From contig NC_013204.1 in the NCBI RefSeq assembly GCF_000024265.1, forward strand, positions 124,001-188,000: 64,000 bases of DNA, read 5' to 3'. Origin of the DNA: Eggerthella lenta DSM 2243. GTDB lineage: Bacteria; Actinomycetota; Coriobacteriia; Coriobacteriales; Eggerthellaceae. Below, in pieces: positions 34,852 to 42,762 of this stretch. Under the pieces are notes generated by a model, which was given only the letters and a program-made list of their open reading frames with translations, had not been told where the DNA came from and did not search any database. Every line of letters starts with the position of its first letter. Positions within the stretch are counted from its first letter, which is position 1. Made by a program: the position numbers and the translations under genes.

Positions 34852-37800
34852 GTGCGAAGAGCGCGGTGGCCAGCGCTGCCGTTGCCAGGGCGGCAAGCTC
34901 GAGCGCATTCGCGTGGTCGCCGGTAGGCGCGAGCTTGCTTGGGCTGTCGGGCTGGTCGTCGGCTGGTTGCGGGAGCGGTTGCGGTTGAATGCCGGGATCG
35001 GCGGGGTCATCGCCTGGGTTTGCAGGAGTTTTGTCAAGTTGCGTCGTTACCACGTATCGGGCGCGCTTGGATTCGTCGACCTCGCCGCCTTCGGTTGCGC
35101 CGCCGTATTCCGTTGCGACGGGCGACCCCTTCGGCCCGTTTGCCGCCGCAACGCTCATTCCCACGTCGAGCCAGCGTCCGTCGTCGAGCCATGCGCCCAA
35201 GCCGGTGGATGCTGTAGTAAGCACGGAGAGCGGTTGCAGGTTCGCATCGCAGAACAGAACGTCGCTGCGGGAGATGGGCGGTTTCGTCATGTCGATGCGC
35301 CGCGACAGCGCCACGGTGCCGTGGCGAGCGACCCGAAGTTGCATGTATACGTCGGATCCGTCCACCTCGATAGGAGATCGTGCCCGTTCCGCTCCCGTGC
35401 TGTCGAACTCGATCAGCAGGTTCGTCAGCTTCGCGGGATCCAAGTAGTCCGAAGAAAGCAGCGCGTAGAAGCCGTCCTTCGCGCGCTCGACGGCCAGCAG
35501 CATGCGGCTGGCGCGCAGAGGCAGCGTGGCCGCGGCGCGCTCGGGCGTGCACAGCTCGCCATTGTCGGAGGCATGCTCGAGAAGGGTTGCGCCATCGCGC
35601 AGCGCCGCGACGATGGCGTCGGCGGGCAGGATGCGCGCTTCCTCCGTCAAAGCGCCTGCGTCATCCATGAACCCGAAGGCGAACGCGTCGGCGTCGACGG
35701 GAACCACGGTTTCGGCCTGGGTCCATCCGTAGCGCGCTTCCACGGTTCCGTCTTCAAGCGGGGTGAGCGCGGCGATCGTTCGGCCGCCGCCTGGATAGAA
35801 AGACGCCGCTAATACGGTGGACCCGCTGCCTGCAAGCGAGAGGGAAGCGGCTTGGTCGAAGGGATAGGACGCGATAACGGTTCCGCGCTGGAGATCGATC
35901 CAGTATCCCGCGCTTTCGCCTCCCGCTGCAGGCATGAGCACGAACGCGGTCTCGTTCGATAGCGGCACGACGCGAAGCGAAGGACGGTAGTCCAAGACGG
36001 CGGGAACGGGAACGCCCTCGACCGTGCGCGAGGATACGCGTGCGACATCGGCGGGGTCGATGGCGTGCAGCTTGAGCTGGCCGTCGGCTATCTGGAAGAA
36101 CCGTTTGCTTCCGTCGGGGCAGGCGAACACGTTGCTGAGCACCGTGGAATCTTCGGTGTACTCGGTGCCCAGGTAGCCGCCCGCGCAGTCGACGGGGGTG
36201 AGCAGCGGGCTTGCTTTCAGCTCGAGGCGCACTTCGGGAGAATATGCAGTCGTGCCGCCTGTTTGAGCCAAGACGAACATGCCGGCAGGGAACACGATCT
36301 CGCACGTTGACGAAGGCCCGATATCGCCGGCATCGAGAAAGTACGGAAGGCTGACCGTGGTGCCGTCCGTCTCGATGTTCAGCAGGGCGTGGGGCTGGCC
36401 GTCCACGATGAGCTGCGTTGCCGCGGGCAGCGGCGTGGCGAGGGCAGGCTTCGTGGACGCTTCGAACGACAGCGTCCCCGTGTTCGAGACGCTGTCGAAC
36501 AGGGGCGTAAGCGTGAAATCGTCGGGCGGTTCCGGCTTGCCGGCGTTCGAGTACGAGATGTTCAGCGTGCCGCCATCCGCACGGCTTTCGGTGACGGCGA
36601 TGGTCAGGCCGGTGAATCCGACGTTGGCGTTTTCGAAAAAGTTGGTTGAAGGGTAACCTCGGGGAGACACCTCGTCGCCTGCGTACAGCATGCAGCCGTA
36701 TTCTCTCGAGCCGATTGCGGCTGGGACGAGGTCGGTGCTTTCCGCGTGCGGCTCGTTCATATCAGGGTCGACCAGCTCGATCAGCTGGTTGTGCACGGTT
36801 CCGTACGTGTTCGAATGAACGAAATACGGTCCGCCCGATCCTAGGTCGGCCTGAACTCTGAAGAGGCGAAATCCCGACGGAAGCTCGGCGGGTTGGCCAT
36901 CTTGCTCGTAGCGAACGCTTTGGTTGCCGGCGAAGCGGTCGTACTGCAGCAGGTAGTAGGACGAGAACATGCTTGCGTCTTGGTTCGCCACCACGACGAT
37001 ACCGCCGGTTTCATCGATGTCGTTCGAAGCGAACGCTTCTAAAGCCGCTTCTACGGACGAGCTGCCGTCGGCGGTTGCGTCCACGTGTTGCACCACCTTG
37101 CCGTCGCGTTTGACGTCGATGCCCGTCTCGTTCGCGAAGATGCGGGTGATCTTGCTGTCGGGCAGCCAGCCCAGCATCCATTTCGAGAATCCATTGTGAT
37201 CGCCCTGGTTCTGCATCATGATGTCGAAGGTGAGGATTCCCGTGCGGTCGGCGGAGCCTCCTTGCTGGCTGGCGTACTGGTAGTAGTCGGGCAGGCCCAG
37301 CACGTGACCCGTTTCGTGGATGATGGTCTGCGCGGCCCACGGTTGGTCGCACGGATTCGACAGCGCCACGGCGTTCCATAGGCGCACTGTGCCGTCAGCG
37401 TACACGGCGTCGGGGACGTCGAGCACCTGCTCGTTGCTCCACCAGACGCTGCCCCAGCCGGTGTCGCCGCCGGCGAAGTGCAGGTAGACGGCATCGATGC
37501 GCCCGTCGCCGTTCGCGTCGAATCGCGCGAGATCGATGCCGGATGCCTCGAGGTGGTCGAGCGCCTCCTTGTACAGTTGCCCGATGTTCGCCGTGTAGAA
37601 ATCGCGCTCGTGCTGGGCCGCGTAGTCGAACGCTTCGCCGGTGACGGTAAGCGCGCCGTACGACGCGCGGAGGTAGTAGTCGTGCAGGTTCTCGTAGGGA
37701 AAGCCGCCGGCGCTCGGCAGCGCGGCCTCGCCGACGGCGCGCGGGCCTATGAGCGCCTGAAGCGCTTCCAGCGTATCTCCTTCCGCGAAGGGGCGGTCGG

Positions 37801-38161
37801 GGAACGACACGCGCAGCGCCACCACGTGTGCGTTGCCGATAGCGGCCATGCCGCCGTCGTCGCCGGGAACCGCGTTCGGGGCGATGCCGTTTTGCGCCTG
37901 CTCGCGCGCGAGAGCCTGTTGGACGAGGCCGGGGGAGGGCTCGTCGTTGCCGAGGCTTTCCTGGAAGGCTTCTCGTTCGTCCAGCGTGCCGTCTGCGGCA
38001 TAGGCGGCGCGTTGCTCGACGGTGGCGATGCAGGGCGAGTGCGCCGCGTCCTGCGCATGGGCCGACGCGGGCGCGAGCGCACCTGCGAAGGCTGCTGCCA
38101 GAAGCGCGGTCAGCCAAAACGCGGCCCAACGCGCGGCCTTTGAGCGAGCGAAGCGTTGCAT
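34817..38161 (-). CDS. Cell-wall-anchored M6-type metalloprotease
   Basis: A 1114-residue secreted zinc protease. The signal peptide ends near AHAQD (about 37). The M6 (immune inhibitor A-like) catalytic motif is HETGHVLGLPDYY with His282, Glu283 and His286; most M6 enzymes have HExxHxxGxPD, which fits. A calcium-like DANGDGRIDA loop lies near 215. A long beta-rich region follows to about 1060, then LAPTGDHANALELAALA, a membrane helix and a charged tail: a variant sortase signal. The final residues (MRQNEAKEWG) are encoded by the flanking dispersed repeat, so the original C terminus was probably replaced. Repeat copies bracket the gene. Substrate unknown. Confidence 0.88.
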   Translation of the reverse strand: MQRFARSKAARWAAFWLTALLAAAFAGALAPASAHAQDAAHSPCIATVEQRAAYAADGTLDEREAFQESLGNDEPSPGLVQQALAREQAQNGIAPNAVPGDDGGMAAIGNAHVVALRVSFPDRPFAEGDTLEALQALIGPRAVGEAALPSAGGFPYENLHDYYLRASYGALTVTGEAFDYAAQHERDFYTANIGQLYKEALDHLEASGIDLARFDANGDGRIDAVYLHFAGGDTGWGSVWWSNEQVLDVPDAVYADGTVRLWNAVALSNPCDQPWAAQTIIHETGHVLGLPDYYQYASQQGGSADRTGILTFDIMMQNQGDHNGFSKWMLGWLPDSKITRIFANETGIDVKRDGKVVQHVDATADGSSSVEAALEAFASNDIDETGGIVVVANQDASMFSSYYLLQYDRFAGNQSVRYEQDGQPAELPSGFRLFRVQADLGSGGPYFVHSNTYGTVHNQLIELVDPDMNEPHAESTDLVPAAIGSREYGCMLYAGDEVSPRGYPSTNFFENANVGFTGLTIAVTESRADGGTLNISYSNAGKPEPPDDFTLTPLFDSVSNTGTLSFEASTKPALATPLPAATQLIVDGQPHALLNIETDGTTVSLPYFLDAGDIGPSSTCEIVFPAGMFVLAQTGGTTAYSPEVRLELKASPLLTPVDCAGGYLGTEYTEDSTVLSNVFACPDGSKRFFQIADGQLKLHAIDPADVARVSSRTVEGVPVPAVLDYRPSLRVVPLSNETAFVLMPAAGGESAGYWIDLQRGTVIASYPFDQAASLSLAGSGSTVLAASFYPGGGRTIAALTPLEDGTVEARYGWTQAETVVPVDADAFAFGFMDDAGALTEEARILPADAIVAALRDGATLLEHASDNGELCTPERAAATLPLRASRMLLAVERAKDGFYALLSSDYLDPAKLTNLLIEFDSTGAERARSPIEVDGSDVYMQLRVARHGTVALSRRIDMTKPPISRSDVLFCDANLQPLSVLTTASTGLGAWLDDGRWLDVGMSVAAANGPKGSPVATEYGGATEGGEVDESKRARYVVTTQLDKTPANPGDDPADPGIQPQPLPQPADDQPDSPSKLAPTGDHANALELAALATAALATALFALMRQNEAKEWG

Positions 38162-38233
38162 GCGGTTCCCTTCGTCTTCCGGTGTGATGGAACCATACTA
38201 CCCGCTGCCGCCCCGCTCGACACGTGCTTTTTG

Positions 38234-38335
38234 AGAATGAGGCAAAGGGGAGGGGTTAACGTCTCGTTTGGGGATATGGGGGACGGGCGCTCTCGCGACG
38301 ACGAGACGTCAACCCCTCCCCTTTGCCTCATTCCG
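38234..38335. repeat. Palindromic dispersed repeat, copy B (inverted)
   Basis: Arms of about 32 bases with one mismatch (gaatgaggcaaaggggaggg ... and complement). The centre gggacgggcgctctcgcgac is the reverse complement of the centre in the copy at 34745-34851, so the two copies face each other across the metalloprotease gene. Confidence 0.8.
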
Positions 38336-38404
38336 CCCGTCATCCGTGTTGGTGATCTGCGCGGTATAATGACCGAGTCGTTGGCGAATCGGGAAAGGAA
38401 CTAT

Positions 38405-39262
38405 ATGCGCTTCGTCTCGTGGAACGTGAACGGCTTGCGCGCCGTGCTGAAAAAAGGCTTCGAAGACATCGTGTGCGAGCTGGACGCCGACATCGTTGCC
38501 TTGCAGGAAACGAAGCTGCAAGAGGGCCAGGCCACGCTCGACCTGCCGCAGTACCGCGAGTACTGGAGCTATGCCGAGAAGAAGGGTTACTCCGGCACGG
38601 CTATATTCTGCAAAGAGCAGCCGCTGCAGGCGCTGCACGGCCTGGGCTTCCCGCACCTGGATACCGAGGGGCGCATCGTGGCGCTGGAGTTCCCGAAATT
38701 CTGGTTCGTGGACGTGTACACGCCGAACGCGCAGAACGAGCTGGCGCGCATCGACCATCGCATGGAGTGGGACGACGCGTTCCGCGACTTCTGCAAGGGA
38801 CTCGAAGAAGGCGTGCTGCCCGCCGGCGTGCCGGTGGAGCGGCCGGCGTTGGGCGAGGGGCACGTGGCCATTTCCGAGCTCCCGCTGACGCAGCCGGGCG
38901 AGACGGCCGACCCGAAGCCCGTCGTCATGTGCGGCGACTTCAACGTGGCTCACCAGGAGATCGATCTCAAAAACCCGGGCCCGAACCGCGGCAAGGCCGG
39001 TTTCTCGGACGAGGAGCGCGGCAAGTTCACCGACTTGCTGGAGGTCGGGTTCGTCGACTCGTTCCGCCACCTGCATCCTGACGTGACGGGCGCGTACTCG
39101 TGGTGGAGCTACCGCTTCAAAGCGCGCCAGACGAACGCGGGGTGGCGCATCGACTACTTCCTGGTCAGCGACGAGTTGGCTCCGAAGATCCAAAGCGCCT
39201 GCATCTACGACGAAGTCTACGGCAGCGACCACTGCCCCGTGGGGATAGAGCTGGAGCTGTAG
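38405..39262 (+). CDS. xthA: Exodeoxyribonuclease III
   Basis: A 285-residue AP endonuclease/3'-5' exonuclease for base excision repair. Endonuclease/exonuclease/phosphatase-family motifs are intact: SWNVNGLRA (Asn7 region), LQETKLQ (metal-binding Glu), YTPNAQ, GDFNVAHQEIDL (Asp and Asn), WRIDYFLVS and GSDHCPVG (catalytic His and Asp). Longer than E. coli XthA by about 15 residues owing to an insert near 145-165. The ATG at 38405 follows aaaggaac; the longer upstream frame runs through the repeat. It stands alone. Confidence 0.95.
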   Translation: MRFVSWNVNGLRAVLKKGFEDIVCELDADIVALQETKLQEGQATLDLPQYREYWSYAEKKGYSGTAIFCKEQPLQALHGLGFPHLDTEGRIVALEFPKFWFVDVYTPNAQNELARIDHRMEWDDAFRDFCKGLEEGVLPAGVPVERPALGEGHVAISELPLTQPGETADPKPVVMCGDFNVAHQEIDLKNPGPNRGKAGFSDEERGKFTDLLEVGFVDSFRHLHPDVTGAYSWWSYRFKARQTNAGWRIDYFLVSDELAPKIQSACIYDEVYGSDHCPVGIELEL

Positions 39263-39800
39263 GATCGCTTGCAGCTCGAATGCTCCGTCTGGGGCGTTCG
39301 AGCTGCGGCCGGTGACGCCGAAAATGCTTCCGTATGGTAAAAGCGGGGGAGTTTGGTAATCCTATGAAAACCGTGGGATATCTCTCGGCTCTTCTTCACC
39401 TGGGGATATGCAGGATGCTGCGTTCGGTCCTTGGAAATTCGGGTCGGAAGGCAGGCGGGAGATTACCAAACCGCCCCGTTTCTGCCGCCGAGCTTCGATT
39501 TCTCCGTCATCCTCCGCCCCGCCCCCGCTCCCCCCCCCGTCCCCCCGCCCCGCCCCGCCCCCTCTTCCCCCGCTTCCCGTTCTCCGTTTTCCAAGAAGCT
39601 GACTGTCCGAAGGATCCTTGTCTCTCGAGGCGGCGGGGAGCTTGCCGATCTTGACGTCGCGAATGACGGGGCGCGCGGCAAGCGGTTCTGCAACGGCGTT
39701 CGCAGACGCCGCGTCATCTAGAGTCCCTGTGGCGTGTGCCGCAGCGGAAAGAGCGCTCATGGTATGATGCTTCTCGTTGTATGACGGCAGAAAGACGGTT
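39263..39800. other. Intergenic region with hairpin, inverted repeat and polypyrimidine tract
   Basis: No gene was recognised in these 538 bases. A hairpin just after xthA has arms gcagctcgaatgc (39271-39283) and gcgttcgagctgc (39293-39305) but no T run. A wider inverted repeat shares tttggtaatc (39352-39361) and gattaccaaa (about 39461-39470). From about 39500 to 39600 one strand is almost all C and T, with runs of C up to nine. The folE promoter must lie in the last 200 bases but no clear boxes were seen. Confidence 0.5.
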
Positions 39801-40370
39801 ATGGATAGAGCGAAAATCGAAGAGGGCGTGCGGCTGATCCTCGAAGGCGTGGGCGAGGATCCCGGCCGCGAGGGCCTGGTCAAAACTCCCGAGCGCGTGG
39901 CGAAGATGTACGAGGAGGTGTTCGCGGGCCTCACCGAGGATCCGGCGCAGCATTTCGAAACCACGTTCGACGAGCACCACGAGGAAATGGTTCTCGTGCG
40001 CGACATCCCCTTCTATTCCATGTGCGAGCATCATCTCGCGCCGTTTTTCGGCGTGGCGCATGTGGCGTACATTCCGGCATCCGATGGACGCATCTGCGGA
40101 TTGTCGAAGCTCGCGCGCCTGGTGGATGCTTTCGCGAAACGACCGCAAGTGCAGGAACGTCTGACCTCGCAAATCGCCGACACGCTGATCGAACAGCTGC
40201 ACCCGCAGGGCGTGATCGTGGTTTTGGAGGCCGAGCACATGTGCATGAGCATGCGCGGTGTGAAGAAGCCCGGCACGACCACCACCACCAGCGCCGTGCG
40301 CGGCGCCTTCGAGAAAAGCCAGGCGACGCGCGCCGAGGCACTGTCGCTCATCTTCGCGCGACGGAACTAG
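39801..40370 (+). CDS. folE: GTP cyclohydrolase I
   Basis: A 189-residue enzyme converting GTP to 7,8-dihydroneopterin triphosphate for folate (or queuosine-type) synthesis. The zinc ligands are in [14 protein letters not shown] (Cys and His near 76-79) and HMCMSMRGV (Cys near 148). The [10 protein letters not shown] and [11 protein letters not shown] segments complete the family signature. Length is normal. The ATG at 39801 was preferred over an upstream in-frame ATG because it matches the family N terminus. No other folate gene is adjacent. Confidence 0.95.
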   Translation: MDRAKIEEGVRLILEGVGEDPGREGLVKTPERVAKMYEEVFAGLTEDPAQHFETTFDEHHEEMVLVRDIPFYSMCEHHLAPFFGVAHVAYIPASDGRICGLSKLARLVDAFAKRPQVQERLTSQIADTLIEQLHPQGVIVVLEAEHMCMSMRGVKKPGTTTTTSAVRGAFEKSQATRAEALSLIFARRN

Positions 40371-40400
40371 GGCGCCCCCCCCCGAAAGGGCCATCGCGAA

Positions 40401-40416
40401 TGTTTCACGTGAAACA
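40401..40416. other. parS-like site 3 (perfect)
   Basis: tgtttcacgtgaaaca between folE and the ACT-domain gene; symmetry extends to 22 bases (gaatgtttc ... gaaacattc). Confidence 0.75.
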
Positions 40417-40463
40417 TTCGTTCGCAATCAGGTAGCGCAGCAGGCAAGGAAAGGAACCAGCCA

Positions 40464-40733
40464 ATGAAGTGTGTAGTCTCCGTTCTGGGCAAGGACCGCA
40501 GCGGCATCGTCGCGGAGGTTGCCACCGCGCTTGCCGAGTGCGGCGCGAACATCGACGACATCAGCCAGACCATCCTGGACGACATCTTCTCGATGACCAT
40601 GCTGACCACGCTCAATCCCGAGGTGGCCGACTTCAACACGGTGCAGGAGAAGCTGGAAGCTGTGGGCGAATCCCTGGGTGTCCAAATCATCGTCCAGCGC
40701 GAAGACGTCTTCCAGATGATGTACAAGATCTAA
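40464..40733 (+). CDS. ACT-domain protein (UPF0237 type)
   Basis: An 89-residue protein made of a single ACT fold: KCVVSVLGKDRSGIVAEVATALAE, then ANIDDISQTILDDIFSMTMLTTL, and a closing helix-strand. The G-K-D-R-x-G-I-V loop is the ligand-binding turn of ACT domains. Stand-alone proteins of this type usually sit next to a DUF711 (PFL-like) gene and are thought to bind amino acids; that partner is missing here. Ribosome site aaggaaagg precedes the ATG. What it regulates is unknown. Confidence 0.9.
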   Translation: MKCVVSVLGKDRSGIVAEVATALAECGANIDDISQTILDDIFSMTMLTTLNPEVADFNTVQEKLEAVGESLGVQIIVQREDVFQMMYKI

Positions 40734-40880
40734 CGTCCTAAAAGGGGCAATTCCCATCTGGGGCGTTTTCGTGGGCATCGGCTAGGGCTCTATAGCGAAA
40801 GGCGGCCTTTGGATGTTAGGGATGGAGCGAGGCGGGCGGTTCTACCGGCTGTTCGACGCGCTTTTTGGTGCACGCGAACG

Positions 40881-40911
40881 CGATGTTCAACTTGACGGTC
40901 GAAGATGCTTC
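40881..40911 (+). pseudogene. Relic of the 5' end of the HTH-HipA gene
   Basis: A 31-base stretch including atgttcaacttgacggtcga is identical to 48124-48154, the start of the HTH-HipA-like gene. It would encode MFNLTVEDAS, then diverges and meets a stop. The relic lies between two similar gtcctaaaaggg...ttttcgtg segments (40735-40773 and 40923-40964). Confidence 0.75.
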
Positions 40912-40922
40912 GACGCTACGGA

Positions 40923-40959
40923 TGTCCTAAAAGGGAACAGATTCCTTTTAGGACATTTT
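40923..40959 (+). terminator. Intrinsic terminator between convergent genes
   Basis: A perfect 12-bp stem (tgtcctaaaagg with ccttttaggaca), 9-base loop, and tttt after it on the plus strand. A related but broken copy lies at 40735-40773. Confidence 0.78.
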
Positions 40960-40967
40960 CGTGAAGG

Positions 40968-42446
40968 TCAAGCGGTGAACAGATCGATTATCTCCTGCTT
41001 GGAGTGTACGCCCAGCTTCGCGTAGATGTTCTTGATATGTCCTCGCACGGTGTTGGGAGACAGGTACAGAGCCTCGCCGATATAGGTGGAGCTCCTGCCG
41101 CGAGCCAGCAGCAGGAGGATTTCCGATTCGCGGTCCGTCAGGCCATGCCGAACCGTCACTTCGGTGCCTTTGGCGTCGAATGCGTCTTCGCCTCGGACGG
41201 GCTCGCCGGACGCGGCCGGCCGTTGCTCGCGTTCCGAGCGCTTCCTGATGCGCAGCATGAATAGCAGGACGATGGAAAGCAGGTACAACGCGATGCAGAA
41301 CACCAGCATCGTCTTGAACGACGGGTTGAGATCGAGCCCCGCGATAACCGTGCCGCCTACGATCCCCGACACCGATGCAAGCCTGATCAGCAGCACCGAC
41401 GCACCCATGAACGCATACGGGTTCAAATCGCTTTCGTGCGCTTCGCGAATGATGAGGTACATCACGCTGGTGGAGATCAGGCTGTGGCCGGCGACGAACG
41501 CCGCGCCCACGAAGTAGCTGTACTGGAAGTTCGCGAACGGCCAAATGATCAGCACGCCGGTGAGCAGGGGGAAGAGCGCGCGATAGGCGCGGGAGGCGCT
41601 GAACGTCTTCGGAAAGCCGTACGCCATGACGAAGAACGCCATCGAGGCTGCGGCGATGCCCATCGCCGATGCCAAAGACGAGCCGTCGAAGTCGTAGTGC
41701 TGCACCACCATGAATCCGTTGATGATGCCCACGACGCATCCGAGCACCAGCAGCGACAGCAGGCCTTCCCCGATGGACACGAATCCCCGAAGGTACGGTC
41801 GCAGGGAGGTTCGATCCCTCTTCTGCTCCGCACCCGCCGCCGCCTCGTCGCCTCCCATCGTCTTGCCGCTGGCAAGCGCGTTGCCCGCTATGCCTTTCGC
41901 GCGTCGATAGAGCAGTGCGCTCGCCACTAGCGTCGCAACGACGCAGGGAAGCATGACCAGCGAAGGGCTGTTCTGCAAGGCCAAAGTGACCGCGGCGGCC
42001 AGCAGCATCGACGAGGCCAGCGTCTTCATGCTGATGGTGGGCTCCATTTCCGTCATGATTTCTACCCAAGCCAACGTGAGCATGACCGTGGCGGTTCCCT
42101 GCGCGAAAGCAAGCGCCATCAGCGAGACTACTGGATCGACGGACGAGAGAGCGCCGCTGTACGACAACACCGCGGTGGCCGCCAGCACCAACGAGGGCGC
42201 GATCACTGGCATGGATAGCCTGGGCAGCCGACCAAGCAGGGCCAGCGCGACGATGACCGCTTCCGTGAGGACGACGAAAGCCGCCGACGCGATGCTGAAG
42301 TCCAATCCCGCTATGAGGACGGTGGTCGTTTCCGACGTCAGCATGGCCGTGGAGTATAGGGACGACTGGGCGACTTTGAACGAGGCGAATCCAAGCGCGC
42401 AGCACGCGACGAACAGACGGCGCTTGTCGAAGCGCGAAACATCCAT
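40968..42446 (-). CDS. LuxR-family regulator with polytopic membrane N terminus
   Basis: A 492-residue protein with about 12 membrane helices (residues 8-400) and a C-terminal LuxR helix-turn-helix: HGLTDRESEILLLLARGRSSTYIGEALYLSPNTVRGHIKNIYAKLGVHSKQEIIDL (about 430-487, described as one region). The cytoplasmic loop near 190-215 is long and charged. A good ribosome site (gggagggg) precedes the ATG at 42446. It is divergent from the Tat flavoprotein gene at 42763 and likely controls it. Confidence 0.85.
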   Translation of the reverse strand: MDVSRFDKRRLFVACCALGFASFKVAQSSLYSTAMLTSETTTVLIAGLDFSIASAAFVVLTEAVIVALALLGRLPRLSMPVIAPSLVLAATAVLSYSGALSSVDPVVSLMALAFAQGTATVMLTLAWVEIMTEMEPTISMKTLASSMLLAAAVTLALQNSPSLVMLPCVVATLVASALLYRRAKGIAGNALASGKTMGGDEAAAGAEQKRDRTSLRPYLRGFVSIGEGLLSLLVLGCVVGIINGFMVVQHYDFDGSSLASAMGIAAASMAFFVMAYGFPKTFSASRAYRALFPLLTGVLIIWPFANFQYSYFVGAAFVAGHSLISTSVMYLIIREAHESDLNPYAFMGASVLLIRLASVSGIVGGTVIAGLDLNPSFKTMLVFCIALYLLSIVLLFMLRIRKRSEREQRPAASGEPVRGEDAFDAKGTEVTVRHGLTDRESEILLLLARGRSSTYIGEALYLSPNTVRGHIKNIYAKLGVHSKQEIIDLFTA

Positions 42447-42550
42447 CGGCCGACCCCTCCCCTCGATACGTCGCCGAATCTGCGCTCATTGTCCGATAGT
42501 ATCGTCTCTCTGCCAACCCCTGTTCGTGCAAAAAAGCCCTGTTGGAGGCA

Positions 42551-42605
42551 ATTCAACCCAAAATGAGGGAGGGGTCGAGTCGCCGATTCGACCCAGAATG
42601 GGAGA
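42551..42605. promoter_or_regulatory. Candidate operator: direct repeat between luxR and flavoprotein gene
   Basis: attcaacccaaaatgaggga (42551-42570) and attcgacccagaatgggaga (42586-42605) match at 16 of 20 positions and are 35 bases apart. They lie in the 316-base divergent gap, which contains no gene. A role as LuxR sites is inferred. Confidence 0.45.
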
Positions 42606-42762
42606 TGCGTCGCGCCTGTTCTCCGGCCTATGCTGAGCGGGTCGTCAAGTAGGGCGGGAAGAGCTCCGACGACAAGGATAGCAATCGAAACTGAACGGTC
42701 GCCAGGGGAGGGCATTGTGCCCGCAGGAGCGGCGGTTCGGCCCGAGCAACAGGAGGGATGTC

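Noticed and set aside
40735-40773. First gtcctaaaaggg segment as a terminator of the ACT-domain gene
   Set aside because: The arms no longer pair well; it appears to be a broken copy of the hairpin at 40923-40959.
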